Shown here: positions 8,002 through 15,734 of the stretch, piece by piece
Layout: each line of letters begins with the position of its first letter
How positions within the stretch are numbered: position 1 is the stretch's first letter
Origin: an uncultured Prevotellaceae bacterium
Lineage (GTDB): Bacteria > Bacteroidota > Bacteroidia > Bacteroidales > Bacteroidaceae
Length of the DNA stretch: 36,097 bases
NCBI GenBank assembly: GCA_947306845.1
Contig: CAMZHP010000004.1
Coordinates: 1 to 36,097 of the forward strand
Direction of reading: 5' to 3'
Position numbers and translations under genes: made by a program
The notes under the pieces: model-generated
The model's database searches: none
The model's input: only the letters and a program-made list of their open reading frames with translations
Told to the model about the DNA's origin: nothing

Positions 8002-8021
8002 TTCAATTTTCAATTTTCAAT
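8002..8021. repeat. Short CAATTTT heptamer repeat at a gene end
   Basis: Two and a half copies of a CAATTTT unit (TTCAATTTTCAATTTTCAAT). The repeat supplies the last codons and stop of the leftward ABC ATPase gene, encoding the ending KIEN. Confidence 0.6.
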
Positions 8022-9517
8022 CTATATTGAATACAGGGAGGTAATTCCTCCTCATAGTGAGTAACCATAATCAGCGTCTTATTGGGACGGTGGCAGAAGG
8101 CTTCGATGATGTCTTTCACCAACTGGCGGTTGCGGTCGTCGAGTCCGTGAAGAGGCTCATCGAGTATCAACAACTCGGGATCCTTGACAAAGGCGCGTGC
8201 CAGAAGCACCAGTCGCTGCTCTCCGCTGGAGAGAGTCAGAAAAGTGCGGTCAGCCAGATGCCCAATGCCGAAAATGTCCATCCACCAATGGCATGTGGCG
8301 TATTCCTCGTCGGTAGGACGCACGTAGAGGCCTACGGAGTCTTTCAGGCCGCTTGCCACGATTCGCACCGCTGGCAGGTCCTTGTTGTAGGCTCGATGCA
8401 TCTCTGGAGACACATAGCCGATATGGCGCTTGATGTCCCAGATGGTTTCGCCGCTGCCACGGGGACGGTCGAAGAGTGTGATGTCGCAGGCATAACCCTG
8501 GGGATTGTCTGCACAAATCAGACTCAGCAATGTTGATTTCCCGCTTCCGTTTCGTCCGCTCAGCGACCAGCGCTCCCCATTGCGCACCGTCCAGTTCATT
8601 TCCTTCAAAATCGTACGGTTGCCATAGCGGATGCTCACGTTCCGGAGTCTCACCACCTCTTCTGTGTGGTATTCCTGGCTGGAGCAGGGGAGTTTTTCCA
8701 GGGCTTCTACCTGTTCCGGGGTGAGCACATGATTGGGCCGATGTGCACGGCTTGACAGGTATTCCTCTCGTGTCTGCTTCACTCCCACTACCATGTCACG
8801 TACTTCCACCACATGGGTCACTACGGGTGGGATGTCATCGGTCTTAGAGAGCAACAGAATCAGCTGAAGGGCATATTCGCTGGCCAACTGATTAAGCAAT
8901 TCGGTAAGAAGTGCCCGTGTTGGCGCGTCAAGACCGATGAAGGGATTGTCCATAATCAGTATGCGCGGCTGAGAAAACAGCGCCTTGGCCAACTGGAACT
9001 TCCTCAGTTCACCGCTCGAGAGCAGGATGATGTATTTGTCTAGCAGGGGGACAAGACCGAAAAGGCCGTAGAGATGTTCCTGCATGGACCTCCGCTCTGG
9101 AGTGTCCGCGCCTGACAGCAAATAGGCTTCCTCCAGCAATTCGCCTGCAGTGGGCGTCGTCTCGTCGATGTCGTGCTGGTTCCACCTTTGTTGCAGATAG
9201 TAGGTGGTATCGTTGTCGCCTCCGTAGCAGTCACGGAAGGTGATGTATCTGATGTTGTCGGCTGCCAGAGGACGCGTGCTAGGACGGAAGTCATAGGCAG
9301 GGTCACGCATCAGAAGTGGATGACGTCCGATAAGGATGTCTGCCAGCATGGACTTACCACCACCATTGGAACCCACGATGGCGATATGCTCACCATCGAG
9401 CGCCTCGAAGTTGACAGGCTCAGCCATGCGCCATTTGGGCATGCGTGCTATGCCGTCGGTGATTCTGATGGTGGCTTGCATATGCGTTGCTGGTTTCTGT
9501 TCACAAAATCTTTCCAT
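8003..9517 (-). CDS. Tandem ABC ATPase, ModF/PhrA-like
   Basis: A cytosolic protein of up to 504 residues with two ABC domains and no membrane segments, similar in layout to E. coli ModF (PhrA, about 490 residues). The first domain has Walker A GSNGGGKS (49-56), signature LSSGE (166-170) and Walker B RILIMDNP. The second has Walker A GRNGSGKST (321-329), signature LSSGE and Walker B LLILDEP. The catalytic glutamate after the first Walker B is Asn (N191), so one ATP site is probably degenerate. Substrate and partner are unknown; no permease adjoins it. The start is either the ATG at 9517 or the one at 9481, which removes a 12-residue non-conserved leader. Either overlaps the end of ruvC (70 or 34 bases), suggesting translational coupling. 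Confidence 0.85.
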   Translation of the reverse strand: MERFCEQKPATHMQATIRITDGIARMPKWRMAEPVNFEALDGEHIAIVGSNGGGKSMLADILIGRHPLLMRDPAYDFRPSTRPLAADNIRYITFRDCYGGDNDTTYYLQQRWNQHDIDETTPTAGELLEEAYLLSGADTPERRSMQEHLYGLFGLVPLLDKYIILLSSGELRKFQLAKALFSQPRILIMDNPFIGLDAPTRALLTELLNQLASEYALQLILLLSKTDDIPPVVTHVVEVRDMVVGVKQTREEYLSSRAHRPNHVLTPEQVEALEKLPCSSQEYHTEEVVRLRNVSIRYGNRTILKEMNWTVRNGERWSLSGRNGSGKSTLLSLICADNPQGYACDITLFDRPRGSGETIWDIKRHIGYVSPEMHRAYNKDLPAVRIVASGLKDSVGLYVRPTDEEYATCHWWMDIFGIGHLADRTFLTLSSGEQRLVLLARAFVKDPELLILDEPLHGLDDRNRQLVKDIIEAFCHRPNKTLIMVTHYEEELPPCIQYRLKIEN

Positions 9518-10029
9518 CCACGGAAATGCACCTGTGATTCCGGCCGGTTCATCTGCAGATAATGGCAGTAGGCGGCGCCCAGGGCATCGGTGGCGTCTAA
9601 AAAGTGGGGCATCTCGCCCTCTGGGATGTTGAGCAAGCGACGGAGCATCCCGGCGACTTGCTCTTTGGAGGCGCTCCCGTTTCCGGTGATTGCCATCTTG
9701 ATCTTCAGCGGGGCATACTCATGAATGGGAATGTCACGCTGGATCGCAGCGGCGATTGCTACGCCTTGTGCTCGTCCGAGTTTCAGCATCGACTGCACAT
9801 TCTTCCCATAAAAGGGAGACTCGATGGCCACCTCGTCGGGGAGATAGGCTTCGATGATGCCTGTCACACGTTCAAAGATATGACCCAGCTTCAGATAGGG
9901 GTCACTCATCTTTCGCAGGTCGATGACACCCGACACCTCCATCGTGGCATGTTGGCCCGCCACGCGGATTACCCCATAGCCCATTACAGACGTTCCGGGG
10001 TCAATGCCGAGGATGATTTTCTCTGTCAT
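9448..10029 (-). CDS. ruvC: Holliday junction resolvase RuvC
   Basis: A 193-residue protein with the RuvC fold opening MTEKIILGIDPGTSVMGYGV. All four acidic metal ligands are present: D10 (GIDPGT), E70 (AIESPF), D145 and D148 (LDATDALGAAYCHY). RuvC cuts four-way junctions symmetrically, working with RuvAB branch migration during recombination. It is about 20 residues longer than E. coli RuvC. The extra C-terminal tail (NQQRICKPPSESPTA) is encoded where it overlaps the following ABC gene. Its start overlaps the stop of the upstream MBL gene as ATGA (10026-10029). ruvA and ruvB are not in the window. Confidence 0.95.
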   Translation of the reverse strand: MTEKIILGIDPGTSVMGYGVIRVAGQHATMEVSGVIDLRKMSDPYLKLGHIFERVTGIIEAYLPDEVAIESPFYGKNVQSMLKLGRAQGVAIAAAIQRDIPIHEYAPLKIKMAITGNGSASKEQVAGMLRRLLNIPEGEMPHFLDATDALGAAYCHYLQMNRPESQVHFRGWKDFVNRNQQRICKPPSESPTA

Positions 10030-10670
10030 CGGTCAAGGAATGGATTCAATCTCAGTTCATCGCCCATCGTGCTCTGCGGACCATGTCCGGGGAGAATGAT
10101 GGTTTCATCGGGCAACTGGGCAAGCAGGCGGAGGCTTTGGATGATTTGCATCATGCTGCCACCTTCTAAGTCGGTGCGCCCGATGGACCGACAGAAGAGA
10201 GTGTCGCCAGTGAAGAGCATGTGCTCGTTGGCGATATGGAAACACACCGAGCCACGGGAATGGCCAGGAGTGTGGATAACCTTGAGGGTATGGGTACCAA
10301 GGGCTATCTCATAGCCGTCGCTCAGATAGGAACCCACGGAGGGGTAGGTGTTGCTGAGTCGGAATCCGATGAATTGGACGGCCTGGTCGGGGAGATGAAC
10401 CATGAAGTCTGCATCCTTCTCATGGATTTCTGGAAAGAGTCCAAAGGCTTCATGGATGGTGTCAATTCCGAAGTTGTGGTCAACGTGCCCGTGGGTGCAG
10501 AGCAGGTGGGTGGGGGTGAGGTCGTTGCGGAGAATGTAGTCCTTCACGGCCTTGCGTTCTTCCTCATACCATGCGCCACAGTCGATGATGACGCATTCCT
10601 TACTATCGTCACTCACCACATAGCAGTTCTCCTGCAGCATGTTGCACACAAATCGCTCTATTTTGATCAT
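10026..10670 (-). CDS. MBL-fold metallo-hydrolase, glyoxalase II-like
   Basis: A 214-residue cytosolic protein of the metallo-beta-lactamase superfamily. The metal-binding motif is THGHVDH with H60, H62, D64 and H65. Further ligands are likely in HTPGHSRGS, FTGDTLF and LPGHGP. The layout matches the short glyoxalase II-like hydrolases (YcbL type), which hydrolyse thioesters such as S-lactoylglutathione. The physiological substrate here cannot be read from sequence, and Bacteroidales generally lack glutathione. It overlaps both neighbours by four bases (ATGA), so it is translated within the rsmG-ruvC operon. Confidence 0.88.
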   Translation of the reverse strand: MIKIERFVCNMLQENCYVVSDDSKECVIIDCGAWYEEERKAVKDYILRNDLTPTHLLCTHGHVDHNFGIDTIHEAFGLFPEIHEKDADFMVHLPDQAVQFIGFRLSNTYPSVGSYLSDGYEIALGTHTLKVIHTPGHSRGSVCFHIANEHMLFTGDTLFCRSIGRTDLEGGSMMQIIQSLRLLAQLPDETIILPGHGPQSTMGDELRLNPFLDR

Positions 10671-11287
10671 ATCGGTAAGTATATCATGTATTTTCCTTCA
10701 AACCAACTATCGCCTGCCCACTCATGAAGATCGTAGGCCTCTACGATGCGGCGGAAAGGTGATGTCTCTTGACTGATGTCTCCGCCTTTCAGGCATAGGA
10801 TGCCGTTGGCGATGGCGTTGCGTTGGCGAGGTGAGATGTTCTTGCGCACGATGCGGACTAGGTCGGGAAGAGGCATCACAGCTCTGCTCACCACAAAGTC
10901 GTAGCGCCCACGCTCTTCCTCTCCTCGGATATGGGTGGCACGTACATTCTCCAAACCGATCGCTTGGGCAATGTCATTGGCTACGCGAATCTTCTTGCCT
11001 GTGCCGTCGATAAGGTGAAATCTGACTTCAGGCCATATGATCGCTAATGGGATGCCGGGGAATCCACCACCAGTCCCGAAGTCGAGCACGTCTGTACGGG
11101 GTGTAGGATGGACGAAGTGGGCGATGGCGAGAGAGTGGAGGACATGATGCTTGTAGAGATGGTCAATGTCCTTGCGTGAAATGACATTGATCTTCTGGTT
11201 CCAGTCAGCATAGAGTCCCTGAAGGGCTTCCAACTGGCTCACCTGCTTGGGTGATAGGTCGGGGAAGAGTCGCAGTATCTCGTTCAT
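10667..11287 (-). CDS. rsmG: 16S rRNA (guanine-N7) methyltransferase RsmG
   Basis: A 206-residue Rossmann methyltransferase of the GidB/RsmG family. The SAM-binding motif is DFGTGGGFPG (69-78), followed by PLAIIWP and the FHLIDGTGKK second strand. VSRAVMPLPDL is the typical motif IV region. RsmG methylates N7 of G527 (E. coli numbering) in 16S rRNA. The C-terminus is EGKYMIYLPI, a usual Bacteroidetes ending. The gene overlaps the upstream lipoprotein gene (11284-11287) and the downstream MBL gene (10667-10670) by ATGA. Confidence 0.95.
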   Translation of the reverse strand: MNEILRLFPDLSPKQVSQLEALQGLYADWNQKINVISRKDIDHLYKHHVLHSLAIAHFVHPTPRTDVLDFGTGGGFPGIPLAIIWPEVRFHLIDGTGKKIRVANDIAQAIGLENVRATHIRGEEERGRYDFVVSRAVMPLPDLVRIVRKNISPRQRNAIANGILCLKGGDISQETSPFRRIVEAYDLHEWAGDSWFEGKYMIYLPI

Positions 11288-12078
11288 CGCTTTAGCAGAT
11301 GTTTGACTTTGGATAATTTCACCTCTACTTGTATCTCTCCTTTCTTACGGTCGGCAATCTCGCCAGGCACATAGATGAAAGTGATGGCATGGTTGTCCAA
11401 CAGAAAATTGTTGGTGGGGTAGACATCCGTGCCGTTGAAGAAACCTGCAGAATGCAATTCAGTCATGTTCTTGTTGGCCGACTGCTTCATCAACTGAGTG
11501 GCAATCACTTCGCTCAGTCCTTTCTCGTAACCTGGTACAAAGATGTCTTTCAGGTGCATAATGCGCTTCCTTGGCAAGTCAAGATTGCGGCAAACCGTGT
11601 ATTCTGTCGTCACTGCTCCCTGGCGGTTGGTGATGTGGGCCTGGTATGCCAACGTGCTGTCGAGACCTTCGTGGATGTCTGTCCGCAACTTAAAGCCTAT
11701 GCTTGCGGTAGCAGTGTCGCCCTCATCGGTGAACAGGCCAGTATAGAAGGTTCGGTAATCATTGCAGTAACGCTTGATGAAAGAGTCCACAGCCTCTTGA
11801 GGGGGGATATGACGGTTGGTCAATGAAAGGTACTCAGGGGAGAGAATGCCGCTGCGCAGCAGACTGTCGCACAGAGGAGCATATTCCTCATTGGCAAGAG
11901 TAATGAGTTCGAAATCGACCGAACAACGGGGAGTGGTCACGGAATCTGTGATGGCTGCACCACCGGTCGCTTTCAGCGTGTCGAGAACAATGCCCATCTC
12001 ACGCATTGTGGGGTGGTGACGGCAACTGCATGCCAAGGCAGCTGTCAGCATCAACAAGGGAATTATCCAGGCTTTCAT
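11284..12078 (-). CDS. DUF3298-domain lipoprotein (RsiV-like)
   Basis: A 264-residue envelope protein starting at the ATG at 12078. An upstream in-frame ATG at 12150 would add 24 residues without signal character and would lie beyond the promoter, so I reject it. The N-terminus MKAWIIPLLMLTAALAC is a lipoprotein-type signal, with C17 or C19 as the acylated residue. The lipobox is not ideal. The rest fits a DUF4163/DUF3298 protein as in RsiV: YEAPL-like segments in the middle, then LKDIFVPGYEKGLSEVI and the ending EVKLSKVKHLL. In Gram-positives such proteins can bind lysozyme; here the role is unknown. First gene of the six-gene operon. Confidence 0.78.
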   Translation of the reverse strand: MKAWIIPLLMLTAALACSCRHHPTMREMGIVLDTLKATGGAAITDSVTTPRCSVDFELITLANEEYAPLCDSLLRSGILSPEYLSLTNRHIPPQEAVDSFIKRYCNDYRTFYTGLFTDEGDTATASIGFKLRTDIHEGLDSTLAYQAHITNRQGAVTTEYTVCRNLDLPRKRIMHLKDIFVPGYEKGLSEVIATQLMKQSANKNMTELHSAGFFNGTDVYPTNNFLLDNHAITFIYVPGEIADRKKGEIQVEVKLSKVKHLLKR

Positions 12079-12128
12079 TCCATACATTTCTAATCCGCAG
12101 CCTGTGGAAGGGCTTCCACAAACGTCTG

Positions 12129-12159
12129 CAAAGGTAATGAAATCCGTCATTCTTGCAAA
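12129..12159 (-). promoter_or_regulatory. Promoter of the leftward rsmG-ruvC operon
   Basis: On the minus strand TTTG (12159-12156) and TACCTTTG (12136-12129) are separated by 19 bases, a close match to the Bacteroidetes consensus. The lipoprotein ATG lies about 50 bases downstream at 12078. Confidence 0.82.
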
Positions 12160-12229
12160 AAAAGCAATCTCTTTTTAAATTATGTTATATTTTTAGGGAT
12201 GATATTAAAGTTTTTTTCCGAAAAAATCG

Positions 12230-12237
12230 TAACTTTG
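12230..12237 (+). promoter_or_regulatory. Probable -7 element of the polyferredoxin gene
   Basis: TAACTTTG matches the Bacteroidetes -7 consensus and lies 69 bases before the ATG at 12307. I see no clear TTTG at the expected -33 position (the region is AAAGTTTTTTT), so this is only half a promoter. Confidence 0.5.
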
Positions 12238-12306
12238 CTCATCAAAAGGTGAATTTGGCAAATAATCACTCTATATTATCATTTTAAATACCTAAAAAAT
12301 CTTTTT

Positions 12307-13791
12307 ATGATGCTGAAGAGGATAAGGCAGATTTTGGCGACGCTGATGTTTGTGGGCATCACGTTGCTGTTTCTCGATTTTACTGGCTGTCTGCACCACT
12401 GGCTTGGTTGGATGGCAAAAGTGCAATTCCTGCCTGCATTGCTGGCTCTCAACTTTATTGTTGTGGCTGCTTTACTGATCATCACGCTCATCTTCGGACG
12501 GATTTATTGCTCCGTCATCTGTCCTTTGGGTGTGATGCAGGACCTTATAGCAAGGCTCAACCTTAAGCGCAATAAGTATTCTTATTCTAAGGCTGTCTCA
12601 TGGCTGAGATATACCATGCTGGCTGTGATGGTGGCAGCTTTCGTTGCAGGGACGGGGTCGCTGGTAGCACTGCTGGCTCCTTATAGTGCTTTTGGACGCA
12701 TCGCCACTCATGTACTTCAGCCGTTGTGGAAATTGGGCAACAATGTGCTGGCTGGCATCGCGGAGAGTGCCGACAGCTATATGTTCTATTCCACTGATGT
12801 GTGGGTAAAAGGCGTCTCCACGCTTGTCATCGCGTTGGCGACATTGCTCATCGTTGGCGTGCTGGCATGGCGCAATGGCCGTACTTATTGCAATACCATC
12901 TGTCCTGTGGGTACTGTGCTGAGTTTCTTTGCTCGGTTTTCATGGTTCAAGATCCATTTCGATGAGGAAAAATGCCGCAACTGTACCCTTTGCAGCAAAA
13001 ACTGCAAGGCGGCGTGCATCGACTACAAAGAGCATACAGTTGATTACAGCAGGTGCGTGACATGTGGCAACTGCATTGGAAAATGCAAGTTCGGTGCTTT
13101 AAGTTATAGCCATCGTGCTTCAACGGCAAAAAAGGTTTCTTCACAGGAAGAAACAAAGGAAGTGGACAAGAGCAAGCGCTCCTTCTTGCTGGCCACCTCG
13201 CTGATTGCTGCTACTGCCATTGCTGAGGAGAAAAAGAAAGTAGATGGAGGACTGGCAGTCATCGAGGATAAGGTAGCACCACATAGGCAGACCAAGCTGT
13301 TGCCTCCGGGTGCCTTAAGTGCCAATAATATGGCAAAAAGATGCACGGGATGCCAATTGTGTGTCTCTGAATGTCCCAATGATGTTCTCAGGCCTTCGGA
13401 GGGATTGGTGACCCTCATGCAGCCAGTGATGTCCTATGAGAGAGGATATTGCCGGCCTGAGTGCACTCGTTGTTCAGAGGTGTGCCCTACAGGTGCTATC
13501 CAACCTATAAGAGGTGAGGAGAAGGCGGCCATTCAAATTGGACATGCTGTGTGGATCAAGAAAAATTGTGTGGCTGTGACTGATGGCGTTGAATGTGGCA
13601 ACTGTGCTCGCCATTGTCCGGTAGGGGCCATTGAAATGGTGCCACTGAATGAGGAGGATGACGATACACCGTTCGTTCCTGCTGTCAACGAGAACCGGTG
13701 CATCGGATGCGGTGCTTGTGAGCATCTGTGTCCGGCGCGTCCCTTGTCTGCCATCTATGTGGAAGGGCATGAGGTACATAAATCTGTATAG
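12307..13791 (+). CDS. Membrane polyferredoxin, NapH-NapG-like fusion
   Basis: A 494-residue protein. The N-terminal part is NapH/NosR-like: several transmembrane helices, two CxxxCP loops (C68/C72 in GRIYCSVICPLG, C195/C199 in GRTYCNTICPVG), then two 4Fe-4S motifs at C223-C237 and C250-C260. A second hydrophobic stretch after KSKRSFLLATSLIAATAIA (about 289-306) is followed by a NapG-like half: LPPGALSANNMAKRCTGCQL, then CRPECTRCSEVCP, CGNCARHCP and CIGCGACEHLCP. NapG and NapH are normally separate proteins that pass electrons from quinol toward periplasmic nitrate reductase. No nap, nos or other reductase genes are present. The next gene, 53 bases downstream, is a Tat-type aldo/keto reductase with 4Fe-4S motifs, a likely partner. 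Domain calls are strong; electron direction and topology are inferred. Confidence 0.85.
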   Translation: MMLKRIRQILATLMFVGITLLFLDFTGCLHHWLGWMAKVQFLPALLALNFIVVAALLIITLIFGRIYCSVICPLGVMQDLIARLNLKRNKYSYSKAVSWLRYTMLAVMVAAFVAGTGSLVALLAPYSAFGRIATHVLQPLWKLGNNVLAGIAESADSYMFYSTDVWVKGVSTLVIALATLLIVGVLAWRNGRTYCNTICPVGTVLSFFARFSWFKIHFDEEKCRNCTLCSKNCKAACIDYKEHTVDYSRCVTCGNCIGKCKFGALSYSHRASTAKKVSSQEETKEVDKSKRSFLLATSLIAATAIAEEKKKVDGGLAVIEDKVAPHRQTKLLPPGALSANNMAKRCTGCQLCVSECPNDVLRPSEGLVTLMQPVMSYERGYCRPECTRCSEVCPTGAIQPIRGEEKAAIQIGHAVWIKKNCVAVTDGVECGNCARHCPVGAIEMVPLNEEDDDTPFVPAVNENRCIGCGACEHLCPARPLSAIYVEGHEVHKSV

Positions 13792-13844
13792 CCCTCCTCC
13801 TCATAACTCCTTTATCTCCTATTAATCCCATAATTCTAAGAAAA

Positions 13845-15272
13845 ATGAAAAAAAATATATCAAGACGCCATTTTCTGAAACTCTTCGGCGGCGGTGCCGT
13901 TGCCACGTCTGCAGCCTTGGTGGGTTGTGGAAAGTCTGGTGCCGCTGGCTCAGCACAGGATGATTACCGCAATCAGGTGGAACCCCCCACAGGTAAAATG
14001 ACCTATAGGGTCAACCCTTCAACCAAGGAAAATGTCTCATTACTTGGCTATGGCATGATGCGACTGCCCAACAAACCCCAAAAGGAGGGAGAACAGCCTG
14101 AGATAGATCAGGAGATGGTGAATAAATTGGTGGATTACGCCATAGAACATGGTGTGAATTATTTTGACACATCTCCTGCGTATTGCATGGGCCATTCTGA
14201 AGAGTCGACGGGAATCGCACTCCACAAATATCCTCGTGAGAAATATTTCGTGGCCACGAAACTGTCCAATTTTGATCCATCCACACAATCGAGGGAAGGT
14301 TCCATCAAAATGTATCATGACTCCATGAAATATTTGCAGGTAGATTACATTGACTATTATCTGCTGCATAGTGTCGGAGGTGGTGGGATGGAAAACTTCT
14401 CAAAAAGATATCTAGACAACAATATTATCGATTATCTGATGGAAGAACGTGCCGCAGGTCGCATACGTAACTTGGGCTTCTCTTATCATGGCGATATCGA
14501 GGTGTTTAACTATTTGCTCGAACACCATGACAAGTATAAATGGGACTTCGTACAGATAGAGCTCAATTATTTGGACTGGGATTTCGCTAATGAAATCAAT
14601 CCTGACAATACAGATGCCAGTTACCTGTATACCGAATTGCAGAAAAGAGGTATTCCTGCTGTGGTCATGGAACCCCTGTTGGGCGGGAGACTGGCTAATA
14701 TGCCGCAGTTCATCGCTACCAAACTCAAACAACGTGACCCGGAGAAATCGGTGGCCTCATGGGCTTTCCGCTACGCAGGAACTCCCGAGGGGGTTCTGAC
14801 TGTGCTCAGCGGAATGACCTACATGGAGCACCTCAAAGATAATCTTCTCTCTTTCTGCCCCCTACAACCTCTCACAGAAGAGGATAATCAGTTCCTTTAT
14901 AGAGTGGCAAAGGAAATCGTAGGCGTGGAAAACATTCCATGCAATGACTGCAAGTATTGCATGCCTTGCCCATATGGTATAGACATCCCAGGCATTTTCG
15001 TGCATTACAACAAATGCAAGAATGAAGGACGCCTGCCTGTGGAGAACCTCCAGGAGGAATACCGGAAAAGGCGGCGTGAGTACCTTATCGGACTCGACCG
15101 TGCCGTTCCCAAAATGCGACAGGCTGATCACTGCATTGGATGCGGACAATGTGAGCCTCATTGCCCTCAAAGTATCAAGATCCCAAGGGAATTGAAGAAA
15201 ATCTCAGATTTCGTGGAAAGTCTGAAACGGCACCCATTCGTTTTCCAAAATGATGAGGGAGAGAAGGCTTGA
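13845..15272 (+). CDS. Tat-signal aldo/keto reductase with two 4Fe-4S motifs
   Basis: A 475-residue protein. Residues 1-28 form a twin-arginine signal (SRRHFLKLFGGG, R7R8) followed by a hydrophobic stretch and a lipobox-like LVGC (C28), so export and possibly lipidation are predicted. The aldo/keto reductase barrel follows, with the full tetrad D108, Y113 (FDTSPAY), K139 (ATKLS) and H175 (YYLLHS). The C-terminal part has two cluster motifs: C366/C369/C372/C375 in CNDCKYCMPCPYG and C430/C433/C436/C440 in CIGCGQCEPHCPQ. Family members normally use NADPH in the cytosol. A Tat-exported form beside a quinol-type polyferredoxin suggests electrons arrive through iron-sulfur centres instead. The substrate is unknown. 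Confidence 0.88.
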   Translation: MKKNISRRHFLKLFGGGAVATSAALVGCGKSGAAGSAQDDYRNQVEPPTGKMTYRVNPSTKENVSLLGYGMMRLPNKPQKEGEQPEIDQEMVNKLVDYAIEHGVNYFDTSPAYCMGHSEESTGIALHKYPREKYFVATKLSNFDPSTQSREGSIKMYHDSMKYLQVDYIDYYLLHSVGGGGMENFSKRYLDNNIIDYLMEERAAGRIRNLGFSYHGDIEVFNYLLEHHDKYKWDFVQIELNYLDWDFANEINPDNTDASYLYTELQKRGIPAVVMEPLLGGRLANMPQFIATKLKQRDPEKSVASWAFRYAGTPEGVLTVLSGMTYMEHLKDNLLSFCPLQPLTEEDNQFLYRVAKEIVGVENIPCNDCKYCMPCPYGIDIPGIFVHYNKCKNEGRLPVENLQEEYRKRRREYLIGLDRAVPKMRQADHCIGCGQCEPHCPQSIKIPRELKKISDFVESLKRHPFVFQNDEGEKA

Positions 15273-15360
15273 CCTTCTCTCCTATGCCATCCATCCCTAT
15301 TGACCCCCATTTATAGCATATCCTATTTATAGCATCTTAACCCTATAAAAATTCTTTCTT

Positions 15361-15552
15361 ATGCCAGATAAAATCAATTATGAGTCAGCAGTAAAGGAAC
15401 TTGAGGAAATCGTCCGGAAAATGGAGAACGATCAACTTGACATCGATTCACTGACCGAACAACTCAGAAGAGCACAGCAACTAGTCAAGCTTTGCAAGGA
15501 CCGACTTGTAAAAACCGATGAGGAAATCAAGCGGATTCTGGAAGAGCAGTGA
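15361..15552 (+). CDS. xseB: Exodeoxyribonuclease VII small subunit
   Basis: A 63-residue all-helical protein with the family pattern: YESAVKELEEIVRKMEN, then the acidic hinge LDIDSLTEQL and a second helix of RAQQLVKLCKDRLVKTDEEI. XseB bundles around the large subunit XseA in a cytosolic single-strand exonuclease that trims DNA into short oligonucleotides. xseA, usually the immediate upstream neighbour, is not here; the gene before it is the aldo/keto reductase, 88 bases away. The length is usual for the family. Confidence 0.92.
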   Translation: MPDKINYESAVKELEEIVRKMENDQLDIDSLTEQLRRAQQLVKLCKDRLVKTDEEIKRILEEQ

Positions 15553-15663
15553 TTTGCTTTTTTTAGCGTTTATTGTTTTGTGCTCGCAAACAGGTTGTTT
15601 CTTTACATCGAAACTGTGAAAAATTTTTAATTATTCCCTTCTTTTATAACAAAAGACCGTTTT

Positions 15664-15689
15664 GTCCGTCTATAAATATGCAGACGGGC
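15664..15689. other. Inverted repeat in the leader of a small unknown gene
   Basis: GTCCGTCT (15664-15671) pairs with AGACGGGC (15682-15689) with one G-T pair and a ten-base AT-rich loop. No T-run follows, so it is not a terminator. It lies about 45 bases upstream of the small gene starting at 15735 and may be an operator or leader structure; nothing further supports a role. Confidence 0.4.
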
Positions 15690-15734
15690 CAATTTGGCAA
15701 CTGCTTCTATTTCTATGTATGACTAAAATTGTTG

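Noticed and set aside
9604..10314. 236-codon open frame on the plus strand
   Set aside because: It is antisense to ruvC and the MBL gene, both certain.
15309..15335. Direct repeat ATTTATAGCAT, 16 bases apart, before xseB
   Set aside because: Only two short AT-rich copies; likely chance or a small local duplication.
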